Source: Burkholderiaceae bacterium (GTDB lineage Bacteria > Pseudomonadota > Gammaproteobacteria > Burkholderiales > Burkholderiaceae). From it: DNA of 64,000 bases. Shown in pieces: positions 1 through 10,543 of the stretch. Location of the stretch: positions 30,822-94,821 of the forward strand of contig CANFLR010000003.1 of NCBI GenBank assembly GCA_947447945.1, in the 5' to 3' direction. A program made the translations under genes and the position numbers. The first letter of the stretch is position 1; each line of letters opens with the position of its first letter. The notes beneath the pieces are model-generated. The model was not told the origin of the DNA and ran no database searches. It worked only from the letters and a program-made list of their open reading frames with translations.

Positions 1-1049
1 GACTGAGAAACCACAACGATCAATGTGCTTGGATTTGAAATGGTATTGCGATAACGGTATTCGCTCGCAATCTCAACTTGAGTCGGAATACCGGCAATAT
101 CTTCAAGCCAATACTTAGCAACACATGCCGAGTAGTAACTGGTACCGCAAGCCAAAATTAAAATCTGATTAAATAGTTTCCAACTCTCAGGATTCGCTCC
201 AAAGAGTTCGGGACCAAACTGCACGATATTGGCAAGCGTGTCGCCAATCGCTCTTGGTTGCTCAAAAATTTCTTTTTGCATGTAATGCTGGTAAGGGCCC
301 AGATCCACTGCCTCTGATTGAGCTGGCATAGGCTTACTATCCCGCTGCACAGTCTTACCGGCTTGATCCACAATATTGACTGAATCAGCCCTCAGAATGG
401 CGATATCGCCTTCTTCTAAATACATCATGGCATCTGCCCGACCAGCCAAAGCAAGGGCATCGGAAGCTAAGAAATTTTCATGTTTACCTAGAGCGACAAC
501 CAAAGGCGAGCCAGCGCGTGCGCCAATCAATACCTCTGGTTGATCTTGCGCAATGACACCAATGGCATAGGCGCCATGTAGCCTAGGAAGTACCAGCCTA
601 ATAGAATCCGCCAAATCTTTTTTGCCACTACCTACATATTGCTGATGCACCAAATGTGCAATGACTTCAGTATCAGTCTCAGATGTAAAAACATATCCCG
701 CTGACTTCAACCCTGCACGAAGAGATTCGTAATTCTCAATAATGCCGTTGTGAACCACCGCAATCAGGTTATTAGAAATATGGGGATGTGCATTTTGAGT
801 ATCGGGCTTGCCATGCGTAGCCCAGCGGGTATGGGCAATGCCAAGAGTTCCGGAGAAATCTTTGCCTTGCTCAGCTAACTCCGCAACGCGTGCTGTCGTG
901 CGGGCTCTTGCAATTGGATGATGCGCATCTGCACTATTAATAACAGCAAAACCACAAGAGTCATAACCACGGTACTCAAGTCGGCGCAAGCCCTCAACTA
1001 AGACATCAACAATATTGTGATGTGAAACTGCGCCAACGATTCCGCACAT
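1..1049 (-). CDS. glmS: Glutamine-fructose-6-phosphate aminotransferase, partial (C-terminus beyond left edge)
   Basis: Makes glucosamine-6-phosphate from fructose-6-phosphate and glutamine, the first step to UDP-GlcNAc for peptidoglycan and LPS. The reading frame is open from ATG at 1049 to the left edge, giving about 349 of the usual ~610 residues. It begins MCGIVGAV, which places the amidotransferase nucleophile Cys at position 2. Further class-II amidotransferase landmarks follow ([25 protein letters not shown]). The first sugar-isomerase (SIS) domain begins near [10 protein letters not shown]. The ATG overlaps the glmU stop by one base (TAATG), so glmU and glmS are translationally linked and supply consecutive parts of the same pathway. 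The missing C-terminal part is only the window edge, not a truncation. Confidence 0.97.
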   Translation of the reverse strand, partial: MCGIVGAVSHHNIVDVLVEGLRRLEYRGYDSCGFAVINSADAHHPIARARTTARVAELAEQGKDFSGTLGIAHTRWATHGKPDTQNAHPHISNNLIAVVHNGIIENYESLRAGLKSAGYVFTSETDTEVIAHLVHQQYVGSGKKDLADSIRLVLPRLHGAYAIGVIAQDQPEVLIGARAGSPLVVALGKHENFLASDALALAGRADAMMYLEEGDIAILRADSVNIVDQAGKTVQRDSKPMPAQSEAVDLGPYQHYMQKEIFEQPRAIGDTLANIVQFGPELFGANPESWKLFNQILILACGTSYYSACVAKYWLEDIAGIPTQVEIASEYRYRNTISNPSTLIVVVSQ

Positions 1050-2509
1050 TATTGCTTACCCTTTGCGGACTTCTTAGTAACCGTCTTTTTAATCGCTACT
1101 TTTTTCTCGGCCTTTACAGGACGCTGCCACTGCAAGGAAATTTGTTTCGTCCTGGAAACTGTCAACTGATTGGCAGGCGCATCCTTTGTCAAGGTAGTAC
1201 CAGCACCCAAGGTTGCGCCACGCCCTACGCGAACTGGGGCAACTAACTGAGTATCGGAACCAATAAAGACATCGTCTTCAATGATGGTCTGATGTTTATT
1301 GACGCCATCATAATTACAAGTAATCGTTCCGGCGCCAATGTTCACACGGGATCCCACGATAGAGTCGCCAACATAAGATAAATGATTGGCTTTGCTATTA
1401 GCCGCAATCTTGCTGTTCTTCACTTCAACAAAGTTGCCGATATGAACATCATTTGCTAAATCAGCGCCTGGGCGAAGACGAGCGTAAGGACCAATCAGCG
1501 ATTGCTTACCAACCTTTGCTCCATCAACATGACTGAAGGCATGAATAGTAACGTTTTGACCAATCACACTATTTCGAATAAAGCAGTATGGGCCAAGTTT
1601 AGTACCGGAATCCAGGCTAACGCAACCTTCAAATACACAGCCCACATCAATAAAAACATCCGTACCGCACTCAAGCGTGCCACGCACATCAATCCTTATG
1701 GGGTCAGCCAAAGATACGCCATCATCCATGAGTTGCTTAGCAATCTGAAGTTGATGGACACGCTCGAGGCTAGCAAGTTGCTCACGACTGTTCACGCCGA
1801 TAACTTCAAACTCATCATCTGCCTGAGTAGTACGAATGGGCACACCTTCTTTTACCGCCATCGCAATCACATCCGTTAGATAATATTCGCCTTGGGCATT
1901 ATTGGCACGCAAGGCTTTCAACCACTTCTTTAAAGCATTGGTAGGCAACACCATGATGCCGGTATTGATCTCGGGAATCCGCTTTTGAGCAGGAGTGGCG
2001 TCCTTTTCTTCCACAATCTCTCGTACTGAGCCATCAGCATCACGCACAATACGACCGTAACCCGTCGGGTTAGCAAAATTTTGAGTCAACAAAGCCAATG
2101 CAGAATCTTGGCCATGGACGCCATCGGCTAACTTTGCTAGCTTAGCTAAAGTTTTCTTGCTAGTGAGAGGGACATCCCCATAAAGAACTAGAGTGGGTGC
2201 TTGCACATCCAATTTAGGCAAAGCCTGCAAAAGAGCATGGCCAGTACCTTTTTGCTCTGCCTGGAGCGCAGTCAGCACCTTGTTATAACTTGGATCTTCT
2301 TTGCTAGCTAAAGCCAGAAACTCTTTGACATCGGCAGCACCATGCCCAACAACAACGATGGGGCCTGTTTTAACTTGCTTACCCTGTAAAGATAACGCCG
2401 TGCTCAAGACATGCTGTAGAAGGGGTTTCCCAGCCAAAGTTTGAAGCACTTTGGGCAAAGCGGACTTCATTCGCTTTCCTTGCCCCGCAGCCAAAATGAC
2501 AATGTTCAT
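1049..2509 (-). CDS. glmU: Bifunctional UDP-GlcNAc pyrophosphorylase / GlcN-1-P acetyltransferase
   Basis: Cytoplasmic enzyme that acetylates GlcN-1-P and then uridylates it to UDP-GlcNAc. The N-terminal Rossmann uridyltransferase domain has the LAAGQGKRM signature at residues 6-14 and Lys20. The C-terminal half is a left-handed beta-helix acetyltransferase with hexapeptide repeats and the conserved stretches [16 protein letters not shown] and [11 protein letters not shown]. At 486 residues it exceeds the usual ~455; the surplus is a Lys/Ala-rich tail after the helix (roughly residues 462-486), which is probably disordered. Its ATG overlaps the ttcA stop (ATGA, 4 nt) and its stop overlaps the glmS start, so it sits inside a tight operon. 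Confidence 0.98.
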   Translation of the reverse strand: MNIVILAAGQGKRMKSALPKVLQTLAGKPLLQHVLSTALSLQGKQVKTGPIVVVGHGAADVKEFLALASKEDPSYNKVLTALQAEQKGTGHALLQALPKLDVQAPTLVLYGDVPLTSKKTLAKLAKLADGVHGQDSALALLTQNFANPTGYGRIVRDADGSVREIVEEKDATPAQKRIPEINTGIMVLPTNALKKWLKALRANNAQGEYYLTDVIAMAVKEGVPIRTTQADDEFEVIGVNSREQLASLERVHQLQIAKQLMDDGVSLADPIRIDVRGTLECGTDVFIDVGCVFEGCVSLDSGTKLGPYCFIRNSVIGQNVTIHAFSHVDGAKVGKQSLIGPYARLRPGADLANDVHIGNFVEVKNSKIAANSKANHLSYVGDSIVGSRVNIGAGTITCNYDGVNKHQTIIEDDVFIGSDTQLVAPVRVGRGATLGAGTTLTKDAPANQLTVSRTKQISLQWQRPVKAEKKVAIKKTVTKKSAKGKQ

Positions 2510-3414
2510 AATGATGGATTATAAATCTCTTGAATCACCGTTCCACAAGCCAATTCGTCCAAATCAGCCTCATCAATTACCTTATCCCCAGAAGATCTAG
2601 CAGCGATCCCAGATAGCTCCGTAGCAATTTCTAAATGCTGGAAATCAAAGGCTTCGCCATCCATGAGGTGTGAGGGTACGATATGGTGCATTGAGCGAAA
2701 GAGATTTTCTACTCGGCCTGGATGCTTCTTTTCCCATTCACGCAACATTTCTTTCATGGCACCCCTTTGCAAATTAGGCTGACTGCCACACAAGTCACAA
2801 GGAATGATGGGGAAATTCATATCGGCTGCATAACGTTCAAGCAACTTCTCAGGCACGTAAGCAAGGGGACGAATAACAATATGCTTACCATCATCGGAGC
2901 GCAATTTAGGAGGCATACCTTTTAACTTGCCCGCATAAAACATATTCAAGAGCAGTGTTTCTAAAATGTCGTCACGGTGATGACCTAAGGCAATTTTAGT
3001 TGCTCCCAATTCATCGGCTACTCTATACAAAATTCCACGCCGTAAACGAGAGCACAAGCCACAGGTCGTTTTACCCTCCGGAATAACCCGCTTCACAATG
3101 CTGTATGTATCTTGGTTCTCAATATGAAACTGAACTCCAAGAGCCTTCAAGTAGTTAGGCAAAATTTCTGCAGGAAAGTTAGGCTGCTTTTGATCCAAGT
3201 TCACGGCAATGATTTCAAAATGGATAGGGGCCCGCTCCCGCAACTTCAACAGAATATCGAGCATGGAATAACTATCTTTTCCGCCAGAAACACAGACCAT
3301 GACTTTATCGCCATCTTCAATCATGCCAAAATCGCCAATCGCCTGACCAACCAAGCGGCATAACTTCTTCTCGAGCTTATTTTCTTCGAAGATGGCTTTA
3401 CGAATATCAGTCAT
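2506..3414 (-). CDS. ttcA: tRNA 2-thiocytidine synthetase TtcA
   Basis: Installs 2-thiocytidine at position 32 of certain tRNAs, using ATP and an iron-sulfur cluster. The PP-loop SGGKDS is at residues 43-48. Two CxxC pairs, C118/C121 (TTCGLC) and C206/C209 (CDLC), are the cluster ligands expected of the TtcA/TtuA family. The length of 302 residues is normal. It lies 5 nt downstream of folB and overlaps glmU by 4 nt, so it is probably co-transcribed with both. No functional link to folate or UDP-GlcNAc synthesis is implied by the sequence. Confidence 0.97.
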   Translation of the reverse strand: MTDIRKAIFEENKLEKKLCRLVGQAIGDFGMIEDGDKVMVCVSGGKDSYSMLDILLKLRERAPIHFEIIAVNLDQKQPNFPAEILPNYLKALGVQFHIENQDTYSIVKRVIPEGKTTCGLCSRLRRGILYRVADELGATKIALGHHRDDILETLLLNMFYAGKLKGMPPKLRSDDGKHIVIRPLAYVPEKLLERYAADMNFPIIPCDLCGSQPNLQRGAMKEMLREWEKKHPGRVENLFRSMHHIVPSHLMDGEAFDFQHLEIATELSGIAARSSGDKVIDEADLDELACGTVIQEIYNPSL

Positions 3415-3419
3415 TGCAA

Positions 3420-3815
3420 TTAAATTTTCTTCATCCTAAATACTTCGACTCCGACTGCCAAACAATCGGGGTATACATCTGGCTTAGCAGTGCTTACTCG
3501 TGCAGCCAATACTTTTGGGTGTGCCAACATGGCTGATACGATGTCGTCACAAAAGGTTTCTTGCAAATGAATATGCTCCTGCGAAGCCCGCTCCTTAATA
3601 GTTTCACGCATAAAGTCATAGTCAACCACTTCATTTAACTGATCTTGCTTTGGTGTATTCATTGCCAATGGAATATATAAATCAACATTTAAAATCACGC
3701 GTTGTTCTGCCTTCTTCTCAAAATCATGAACGCCAATATTGATATAAATCTCATAGTCACGCAAGAATAAGCGGCGACAGTCAACGAGAGCAGGATGAGA
3801 GAGAATGGCATGCAT
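3420..3815 (-). CDS. folB: Dihydroneopterin aldolase
   Basis: Converts dihydroneopterin to 6-hydroxymethyl-dihydropterin in tetrahydrofolate synthesis. The protein of 131 residues has the FolB pattern: [15 protein letters not shown] near the N-terminus (residues 20-34), a central VVDYDF motif, and the LQETFCDDI helix that carries the active-site region. The start at ATG 3815 has only a weak ribosome site, which fits translation coupled to the gene just upstream. It follows the short-chain dehydrogenase gene by 11 nt. That pairing supports a pterin role for the dehydrogenase. Confidence 0.93.
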   Translation of the reverse strand: MHAILSHPALVDCRRLFLRDYEIYINIGVHDFEKKAEQRVILNVDLYIPLAMNTPKQDQLNEVVDYDFMRETIKERASQEHIHLQETFCDDIVSAMLAHPKVLAARVSTAKPDVYPDCLAVGVEVFRMKKI

Positions 3816-3826
3816 AAATATTTGCT

Positions 3827-4657
3827 TTATAAATTGGTTTTAAACATCACATCACGTGATGAAGGTAAAAGATGCTGCCCGCCATCGACATATAAAGTAG
3901 TGCCAGTAATTGCACTGGACTCCGCTAGAAATACGGCGGCCTTGGCAACATCTGCAGGGGTGGATGATTTACCCAATGGCGTCATCTGATGTGCTTTTGC
4001 AAAACCCTCTTCAGTTTGGTCACCCGATGGCAAAGAAATACCTGGCGCTAAGCCAAGCACCCTTAAGTACGGGGCAAAATCCATTGCCAAGACTTCAACA
4101 GATGTCATTAATGCAGCCTTGGATAAGGTGTAAGACAAATAATCTGGATTTAGGTTAATCAATTTTTGATCAAGTAATTGAATCACTGCTGGCACGAATA
4201 AGTCTTCATCATCAGCTTCATGATTTTTTGTGCTCTTTTTTTGCTCTTCAAACATCCGCTGCGCCAACAAAATGGGTGCAAGTAAATTGACTTGCATATG
4301 CTCTTGCAAGCTTTTACCTGTCAGGGGCGTATTGGAGTGAGCGCGGTCATATTCAAAAAGAGATGCGCTATTCACTAAACATTGCAGGCCCTGAAACTGG
4401 CTTAATACGGCAGAAAAGAGGGTATCGATTTCTGCTTCATTCGCCAAATTAGCCTGAAAAGCTTGAGCTTTTCGCCCCAGATCCTTAATCTTTGCAACAG
4501 TCTCTTGGGCCTCTATCTCAGATCGCCCATAATGAACAGCTACATCCCAGCCCTGATGGGCAAATTGCAAAGCAATTTCACGACCTAGACGCTTGGCAGC
4601 GCCGGTCACTAGAACAGCTTTGTTGTGCAAGGATGGAGCGGTTGAACTAGGGTTCAA
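3827..4657 (-). CDS. Short-chain dehydrogenase, pteridine reductase (FolM)-like
   Basis: NAD(P)-dependent classical SDR of 276 residues. The nucleotide motif is TGAAKRLG (18-25); the Arg fits the TGxxxRxG variant characteristic of pteridine reductases (PTR1/FolM) rather than the common TGxxxGxG. The structural NSAS motif is at 96-99 and the catalytic Tyr176-Lys180 pair lies in YTLSK. An acidic, charged insertion occurs around residues 137-152 (QKKSTKNHEADDEDLF). It is the first gene of the folB-ttcA-glmU-glmS run. The adjacent folB makes a dihydropterin-reducing role the best inference, but substrate specificity cannot be read directly. Confidence 0.82.
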   Translation of the reverse strand: MNPSSTAPSLHNKAVLVTGAAKRLGREIALQFAHQGWDVAVHYGRSEIEAQETVAKIKDLGRKAQAFQANLANEAEIDTLFSAVLSQFQGLQCLVNSASLFEYDRAHSNTPLTGKSLQEHMQVNLLAPILLAQRMFEEQKKSTKNHEADDEDLFVPAVIQLLDQKLINLNPDYLSYTLSKAALMTSVEVLAMDFAPYLRVLGLAPGISLPSGDQTEEGFAKAHQMTPLGKSSTPADVAKAAVFLAESSAITGTTLYVDGGQHLLPSSRDVMFKTNL

Positions 4658-4682
4658 TTAAATTCTCTTAGACTAGCGAGCT

Positions 4683-5852
4683 ATGGATATTACCTTGACC
4701 AGCCTTGAAACGGAGCATAGTGAACTCCTATGCAGCAAAATTGCCACTGAAATCGCCTCCCAGGGGGGCTGGATCCCCTTTTCCCGTTACATGGAAATGG
4801 CCCTATATCAACCCGGAATGGGCTATTACAGCGCTGGCGCCCATAAATTAGGGCGTGATGGTGATTTCACTACCGCCCCAGAAATAAGCCCCCTATTTGG
4901 GGCTGCCATCGTTTCCACCCTTTTGCCAGTGCTAGAGGGGCTCAAGTCTCAAGGTCTCCCAAGCAAAATTTTGGAATTTGGCGCTGGTACCGGTAAATTG
5001 GCTGAATCGATTCTAAATCGCCTCAATACACTCGGTTTCCAGTTGGATAGTTACGACATCATTGAGATCTCGCCTGAGCTTGCGCAAAGACAGCAAGAAC
5101 GTCTCAATGCCCAAACAACACGCTGCTCCTGGCTAAGCTCCTTACCCCAACACTTCCAAGGCATCATTCTCGCCAATGAAGTCATTGACGCCATACCTTG
5201 TGAGGCGATCATTTATCACAATGGATTTTGGTATTGGCACGGTGTCAGTATGACTGATCATCAATTAACGTGGAAGCTAGGCAAGCCAGTAGAACAAGCC
5301 TTATTACCCGATGCACTGTTGACTGGCAATTTTTCAGAAGGCTACCTTACAGAATTGCCTATCCAAGCAAATGCGTGGATTCGTCATATTGCCAAGAGCT
5401 TAGACTTGGGACTATTCCTCACTTTTGATTATGGCTTTCCGGAAAGCGAGTATTACCATCCACAAAGAAGCGAAGGCACCTTGATGGCGCACCATCGTCA
5501 TCATGCCATTCAAGATCCCTTTTATTTTCCAGGTTTATGTGACCTAACCTGTCACGTAGAGTGGACAAATATTGGGCGCAATGCTTTGGCGGAAAAGGTA
5601 GATGATGTGCATTTAAGCAATCAAGCTGCTTTTCTGCTGGATGCGGGGATCGGTGATATTGCCTTGGAGCTTGGTGACCCGAGCAACCCGCAGACTTTTT
5701 TACCGATCTCTCATTCCTTGCAGAAATTACTTTCTGAGGCCGAGATGGGAGAACTCTTTAAGGCTTTTGCTTTTTCAAAGAATCTCAATCGGCTTCTACC
5801 GGGGAGCTCCCTTGAAGATCTTCCGGGCCTCAGAAGTAGAAATCGGCTTTAA
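4683..5852 (+). CDS. SAM-dependent methyltransferase, MidA/NDUFAF7 (DUF185) family
   Basis: Class I methyltransferase of 389 residues. The family hallmark [31 protein letters not shown] region occupies roughly residues 44-70. The SAM-binding glycine motif EFGAGTGKL is at 98-106, followed by [11 protein letters not shown]. The mitochondrial relative NDUFAF7 dimethylates an arginine of complex I subunit NDUFS2; the bacterial substrate is not established. The gene is divergent from the SDR (25 nt gap) and its 3' end overlaps convergent cca by 4 nt. An NDUFA9-like gene lies just beyond cca, so two relatives of complex-I assembly factors are close together, which may be coincidence. Confidence 0.88.
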   Translation: MDITLTSLETEHSELLCSKIATEIASQGGWIPFSRYMEMALYQPGMGYYSAGAHKLGRDGDFTTAPEISPLFGAAIVSTLLPVLEGLKSQGLPSKILEFGAGTGKLAESILNRLNTLGFQLDSYDIIEISPELAQRQQERLNAQTTRCSWLSSLPQHFQGIILANEVIDAIPCEAIIYHNGFWYWHGVSMTDHQLTWKLGKPVEQALLPDALLTGNFSEGYLTELPIQANAWIRHIAKSLDLGLFLTFDYGFPESEYYHPQRSEGTLMAHHRHHAIQDPFYFPGLCDLTCHVEWTNIGRNALAEKVDDVHLSNQAAFLLDAGIGDIALELGDPSNPQTFLPISHSLQKLLSEAEMGELFKAFAFSKNLNRLLPGSSLEDLPGLRSRNRL

Positions 5853-6976
5853 ATAAGCGCTGTAGTGATCGCGGTAAGTCTTGAGGCCTCAACCGCACTG
5901 CGAATTCTTTCGCCATTGGAACGATCTGCAGCAGGCACCCCCGCAATAATATCTGCCGGTTGAAGCGCCTGGGCTTGCTGCATCGCTTGAATCAAAACCG
6001 AAACCTGCAGACCAATGCGCCGTGCAAGATCCAGCAGGCTTTGAGCGCGATCCGGCTTACGCCATACATCGGCACGATTAAACCAAGAGAGTACATCGGT
6101 TGCCTGATATACCCCATCAATATTTTTGGCGACGAGTCTGTTGAGATCGCTAAAAATCTCGCTAAAGTCACGTACCTCAATTGGCATACGGACATACTCC
6201 GACCAAGAACGAATTTCAGTGGCAGGCAGATCCATAAGCACAACAGCGCAACAACTCTCCAGTTGTCTAGGCGTAGCGTGTAAGTGCCTGCCTAACACAT
6301 CCCGCCCAGAGTCTTGAGAAAGACTTGTAAGCAATGTTGCCGGAAGAATTGTTTTAGCAGCACCAGTGTCCAATAAAACCTGAAACATTCGCAGAGGCTT
6401 ATTCGCCACCAATCCTCTAGCCAACTCCTGCCAAATACGTTCTGGTGATAAAGCATTTAATTCGCCAGATGCCACAATGGCTCTTAATGCAGTCATAGTT
6501 TCATCAGCGACAGTAAATTCAGGGAAGCGCGCAGCAAAGCGCGCAATCCGAAGTAAACGTAGTGGGTCTTCAGAAAAAGCAACAGACACATGACGAAAGA
6601 CTTTTTCGGCAAGATCTCTTTGACCGTTATAAGGATCGATCACAGGGCCGATCCATTCTCCGTTCTCTGATATTTCTTGAGCCATCGCATTAATTGTTAA
6701 GTCGCGACGCTCCAAGTCTTCCTCCAAGGTTACCGAAGGATCAGCATGAAACAAAAAGCCTTTATAACCTTTGCCGGTTTTTCGCTCTGTACGAGCCAAG
6801 GCATACTCAGCCTGAGTCTGCGGATGTAAAAACACCGGGAAGTCCTTACCCACTGGCCGAAAGCCCTTGCTAAGCATCTCCTCGACGCTAGAGCCAACCA
6901 CAACATAGTCGACATCATTCATCGGCAAACCCATGAGGGTATCCCGAATCGCTCCACCGACAGCATAAATTTTCAT
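5849..6976 (-). CDS. cca: CCA-adding tRNA nucleotidyltransferase
   Basis: Adds or repairs the 3'-terminal CCA of tRNAs. The N-terminal class II nucleotidyltransferase head has GGAIRD (7-12) and the metal-binding DVD of DVDYVVVG (21-23). [10 protein letters not shown] and the RIARFAARF neck-domain helix follow. The length of 375 residues is shorter than the ~410 residues of the E. coli enzyme. The E. coli-type HD phosphohydrolase motif is not recognisable: the segment that should carry it reads VVLMDLP. Only CCA addition is therefore supported, not the 2'3'-cyclic phosphodiesterase/phosphatase activities. It overlaps the NDUFA9-like gene upstream by 1 nt (TAATG). Confidence 0.95.
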   Translation of the reverse strand: MKIYAVGGAIRDTLMGLPMNDVDYVVVGSSVEEMLSKGFRPVGKDFPVFLHPQTQAEYALARTERKTGKGYKGFLFHADPSVTLEEDLERRDLTINAMAQEISENGEWIGPVIDPYNGQRDLAEKVFRHVSVAFSEDPLRLLRIARFAARFPEFTVADETMTALRAIVASGELNALSPERIWQELARGLVANKPLRMFQVLLDTGAAKTILPATLLTSLSQDSGRDVLGRHLHATPRQLESCCAVVLMDLPATEIRSWSEYVRMPIEVRDFSEIFSDLNRLVAKNIDGVYQATDVLSWFNRADVWRKPDRAQSLLDLARRIGLQVSVLIQAMQQAQALQPADIIAGVPAADRSNGERIRSAVEASRLTAITTALI

Positions 6977-7884
6977 TACCGCATGGCCTCTAGCGAACGA
7001 CGGCTCATGCCAAAGACTTTTGGTAAAGCATCTACCGAGTTGAGAGGCAATATATTTGGAACTTGCATAGAAGCAATATTGTCACGCGACATTAAAGTTG
7101 GTATCGGCAAATACTCAAATGCTAAGGCCTGCAAATATCCCACAAATGCTGGCATTGGAATAATGGCGCAGGTAGTTTTTGCCCTATGCGCTGAAAGAGT
7201 CACAATCTCTTTCATGGTGAACACCGTGGGCCCAACCAAATCATATGACTGGTGAATGGTTTGCGGCATCTCAAAAGATTTGATAAATGCCTCAGCAACG
7301 TCCTGAACGCTGACCGGCTGAAACTTCGCCTGATCATTCGCTAGCGGTAAAACCGGAAACCAGGTAGTTAACTTAGAAAACAAATTAATGAATTGGTCTT
7401 GTTCACCAAAAATCACTGAGGGTCTAAAAATAGTCCAATCCAAACCACTTTCTTTAACGGCGAGTTCGCCGTCCCCCTTGCTACGTTGATACATGGAAGA
7501 ACCATTTACATCCGCCCCTAAAGCGCTCATATGCAAGTAGCGTCTTAAACCAGACATCTGCATTGCGGTAATGATATTTTTAGGCAAATCAACATGAGCC
7601 GCTTTAAAGACTTTGCCATATGGGCTAGCTGGCTTATCGTGCAAAACACCTACTAAATTGATCACCGCTCCATGCGACTTAACGCGGGAGCACAAATGTT
7701 GCAACTCATCAAAATCATGCACATCCGCATCTTCTAGATGTACTTTTGGCAAAATTCGTAGCTCACGAGCAGCAGCCAAATGGCTCGTCGGTAGTAATAC
7801 CGAATATCCCAATACCTGCAATTTCGCGGCAAGCACTCGACCTACAAATCCATTGCCTCCAATAAGAAGAATGTCATATTTCAT
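6976..7884 (-). CDS. Complex I NDUFA9-like atypical SDR / NAD(P)-binding protein
   Basis: Atypical extended SDR of 302 residues with the Rossmann motif GGNGFVG at 9-15. [11 protein letters not shown] segment, an HMSALGA segment and a [20 protein letters not shown] region follow, a pattern typical of the NDUFA9-like/NmrA group. It lacks an obvious catalytic YxxxK for dehydrogenase chemistry. In eukaryotes the relative is an accessory subunit of NADH dehydrogenase; in bacteria the role is unproven. It is translationally coupled to cca (1 nt overlap) and lies 22 nt downstream of slt. Confidence 0.8.
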   Translation of the reverse strand: MKYDILLIGGNGFVGRVLAAKLQVLGYSVLLPTSHLAAARELRILPKVHLEDADVHDFDELQHLCSRVKSHGAVINLVGVLHDKPASPYGKVFKAAHVDLPKNIITAMQMSGLRRYLHMSALGADVNGSSMYQRSKGDGELAVKESGLDWTIFRPSVIFGEQDQFINLFSKLTTWFPVLPLANDQAKFQPVSVQDVAEAFIKSFEMPQTIHQSYDLVGPTVFTMKEIVTLSAHRAKTTCAIIPMPAFVGYLQALAFEYLPIPTLMSRDNIASMQVPNILPLNSVDALPKVFGMSRRSLEAMR

Positions 7885-7906
7885 AGTGTCCGATATTAAA
7901 TGATGA

Positions 7907-9871
7907 TTAAGGTAATTCTGATTGGGATGCCACTTTGGGTGATATCACACCTAGGCGCTGCTTCAGGGACTGCACTTGTCCCTGTATTACCGATGAATAG
8001 TAGTTCGCATTGGATAAAACATTCTTCACATAAGTGCGAGTCTCATTAAATGGAATCGTCTCTGCATAAATTGCACCTTCAGTTGGGCTGGTTAATTTCT
8101 CGCGCCATTGCTTGGAACGCGATGGGCCGGCGTTATAGGCTGCAGATGCCAAAACCCAGGAACCATCCAAATCAATCAAAACCATATTAAGGTAGTTACT
8201 GCCCAAAGTGAGATTGGTATTGGTATTACTTAACTGATCATTGGTGTAATTGCTCATACCAATCTTTTTGGCGACATACTTTGCAGTATTAGGCATGACT
8301 TGCATCAACCCAGAGGCACCAACAGAAGATGAGGCATTAATAATAAAACGAGATTCTTGGCGAATCAGTCCATACGCCCAAGCTAGATTTAAATCAATTT
8401 GACGGGCGATGGGTGCGAGCTCATCGCGATATGGCGTTGGATAACGTAAACTAAAATCATGCTCTTGTTTTGTACGATCAGCAGTATTCACGACGCGATC
8501 ATATAGGCCGATCCGTTTGGCATACTCAGCAGCCGCCAATAATTGCTTATCTGTCATATTGCGTAATTCCCAGTTCCACTCGCGATTGCCTTCAAAGCGT
8601 AAATTCATTGTGTAAAGACGATCGCCTCTAATAAAGCCAATGCGGCTTGCCATTGCATCAACATCCTGCTCGCTCACTTTGGTTCTGACTGGGGGATGGT
8701 TAGGTTTTCCCAACTCTTCACGAGCCAATTGGCCATAAAAGTTGTACTGATCGGCAATTAATTCATAGCTCTCGCGTGCTTTAGCATCTTGCCCCTCTGC
8801 TTTCAAAGCACGGCCATACCAATAAGTCCACGCAGGGTCGCGGCTTCGTACTGCTGGGTTCATGCCCTCTATAGCATTTTTGACAAGCGGCCAATCTTTA
8901 GCGCGCAAGCCTGCACGCACTTTCCATTCTTGAGTTTCGGTCGAAAGCAATTCGTTATAGCCTAGCTCTTGCTGGAGTCGATAAGCATCATCTGCATTGG
9001 GATCTAGTTTTTTGGCCAAGAATTGCCCGATTACCCCCCAAGCGACCGCTTGATTCTCTTTGCTATACCGTGAGGCATTTTGTGAAAAATCTTTAAACGT
9101 CCTTAGCGGTTCTGCTTTAGCCATTCTCACCACATCTGCAATAGGATCTTCACCACCAATGCGGCGCGACATCGTATCAAAACCCATTTCACTAGCCCCA
9201 CGGCCTACCGCTTTGGCCTCACTCGGCGTCATTCCGCCAGCGGCAACCAAGGCAGGTACCAACTCTTGGCAAGCCGAACCGAAATAGGCGGGATTAATTA
9301 ATATCGCACGGGCATCAATGCTTAACTTAGTAGGATTTTCACCTTGCGCTAACTTTGACTGCAAGGCATAGCATTTCACTTGAGTATCGTCATCCAAAAC
9401 AAACTTGGCGTATTCAGTATCAAAGCTCGCCCAATCTTTGCGTTTTCCCAAAACCAACAGCCAATCATTGCGCATACGATCTGCTAAAGCAGATCCTTCA
9501 TATTGCCTTAGAAAGCTATATACCTGCGCATCAGCACTGGTATCAGCTCGGGCACCGCCAGCACTATCAAACAACTGGGGCTTAATCCGAAAATACGCCA
9601 CATAGTCATCGTAAGGATAATTTGAGAGGTTTGCTGCCAATTGTTGAGTACGAAATACGTCGTTCTTTTTAGCTGCCTCGCGCAAATCAATGAAGATACG
9701 ATCAGCATCGCTAATTTCAGCTGGCAGCGCTTTGCTTGCATAAGATTTTGGTAAATTTGGCTTCTTGATTTTTTCAGCAAAACCATTTGGCGCAAAGAAA
9801 ATTAAACTGGCAAATAGCATGCCAGCAATCTCATTGCACTTCATTACTCGAATCCCAAGCTTCTTTTTCAC
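7907..9871 (-). CDS. slt: Soluble lytic murein transglycosylase
   Basis: Periplasmic enzyme cleaving the MurNAc-GlcNAc bond with 1,6-anhydro ring formation. A signal peptide ends at NGFA before residue Glu33. A long superhelical U-shaped region follows, then a C-terminal GEWL-like domain with the catalytic Glu506 in RQESRF and the ASGLMQVMP and AAYNAGP motifs. The start is ambiguous. GTG at 9871 (654 aa, AAGG 7 nt upstream) and ATG at 9844 (645 aa, GGGA 8 nt upstream) both leave a usable signal peptide. Divergent from the folate cyclo-ligase gene, sharing a 56-bp promoter region. Confidence 0.95.
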   Translation of the reverse strand: MKKKLGIRVMKCNEIAGMLFASLIFFAPNGFAEKIKKPNLPKSYASKALPAEISDADRIFIDLREAAKKNDVFRTQQLAANLSNYPYDDYVAYFRIKPQLFDSAGGARADTSADAQVYSFLRQYEGSALADRMRNDWLLVLGKRKDWASFDTEYAKFVLDDDTQVKCYALQSKLAQGENPTKLSIDARAILINPAYFGSACQELVPALVAAGGMTPSEAKAVGRGASEMGFDTMSRRIGGEDPIADVVRMAKAEPLRTFKDFSQNASRYSKENQAVAWGVIGQFLAKKLDPNADDAYRLQQELGYNELLSTETQEWKVRAGLRAKDWPLVKNAIEGMNPAVRSRDPAWTYWYGRALKAEGQDAKARESYELIADQYNFYGQLAREELGKPNHPPVRTKVSEQDVDAMASRIGFIRGDRLYTMNLRFEGNREWNWELRNMTDKQLLAAAEYAKRIGLYDRVVNTADRTKQEHDFSLRYPTPYRDELAPIARQIDLNLAWAYGLIRQESRFIINASSSVGASGLMQVMPNTAKYVAKKIGMSNYTNDQLSNTNTNLTLGSNYLNMVLIDLDGSWVLASAAYNAGPSRSKQWREKLTSPTEGAIYAETIPFNETRTYVKNVLSNANYYSSVIQGQVQSLKQRLGVISPKVASQSELP

Positions 9872-9927
9872 TATCCAACCTTATACATAATGAGTGATTT
9901 ACTATATCTTCTAATTTTCGCCTGATA

Positions 9928-10542
9928 ATGCTTGGTATGCACGGTAATTCGCTAAAAACTTTACGCCAAGATCTGCTAATGCAAAGAACGCGGTTTGCTG
10001 CGAGCGCAGGCTATCTGGAAAGCCTGAACACGCTCAATGCAGAACTAAATCTATTTTTGGCCCAGAAAAATCCGTCTCTCATTGCTCTGTACATTCCCAT
10101 TCAAAATGAACCTGACCTGCGTCCAGGGCTCTTATCCTGGGTTTCTGAGAAGAGTGGGCGCCGACTAGCGCTCCCTTTTGCGCGCCCTGATAAACATCTG
10201 GATTTCTATGAGTGGGCCGAGGGTGATGTACTCATCGCAAGCAAATACGGAGTTCCTGAGCCCGATCCAAAAGGAAGTGAATTGATCGCTCCTGATTGCA
10301 TCCTCCTGCCCTGCGTAGGCTGGACTGAATCAATAGCTGGAGAGAAACATCGCTATTGGCGACTAGGCTATGGGGGGGGATACTTTGACCGTACTCTTGC
10401 CCAGCTCCGTATGACTAACCCTAATTTGCTTTGTATTGGTGTAGGGTTTGATTGGCAAAAACTAGACGGCACCCAATGGCAGGCTCAAGTACACGATGAG
10501 CCCTTAGATTTTATGCTGACAGAATCGGGTCTTAAAAAATAG
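9928..10542 (+). CDS. 5-formyltetrahydrofolate cyclo-ligase
   Basis: ATP-dependent conversion of 5-formyl-THF to 5,10-methenyl-THF, salvaging a dead-end folate. The 204-residue protein carries the family signature LGYGGGYFDRTL at 146-157. Upstream it has the IALYIPIQNE segment and the YGVPEPD segment that line the folate and ATP sites. ATG 9937 is an alternative start three codons in; neither has a clear ribosome site. The stop lies one base from that of convergent metF, so the two one-carbon genes meet tail to tail. Confidence 0.93.
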   Translation: MLGMHGNSLKTLRQDLLMQRTRFAASAGYLESLNTLNAELNLFLAQKNPSLIALYIPIQNEPDLRPGLLSWVSEKSGRRLALPFARPDKHLDFYEWAEGDVLIASKYGVPEPDPKGSELIAPDCILLPCVGWTESIAGEKHRYWRLGYGGGYFDRTLAQLRMTNPNLLCIGVGFDWQKLDGTQWQAQVHDEPLDFMLTESGLKK

Positions 10543-10543
10543 A

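Noticed and set aside
1502..1879. Plus-strand open frame of 125 residues inside glmU
   Set aside because: Antisense shadow of a fully conserved enzyme; no coding pattern or ribosome site.
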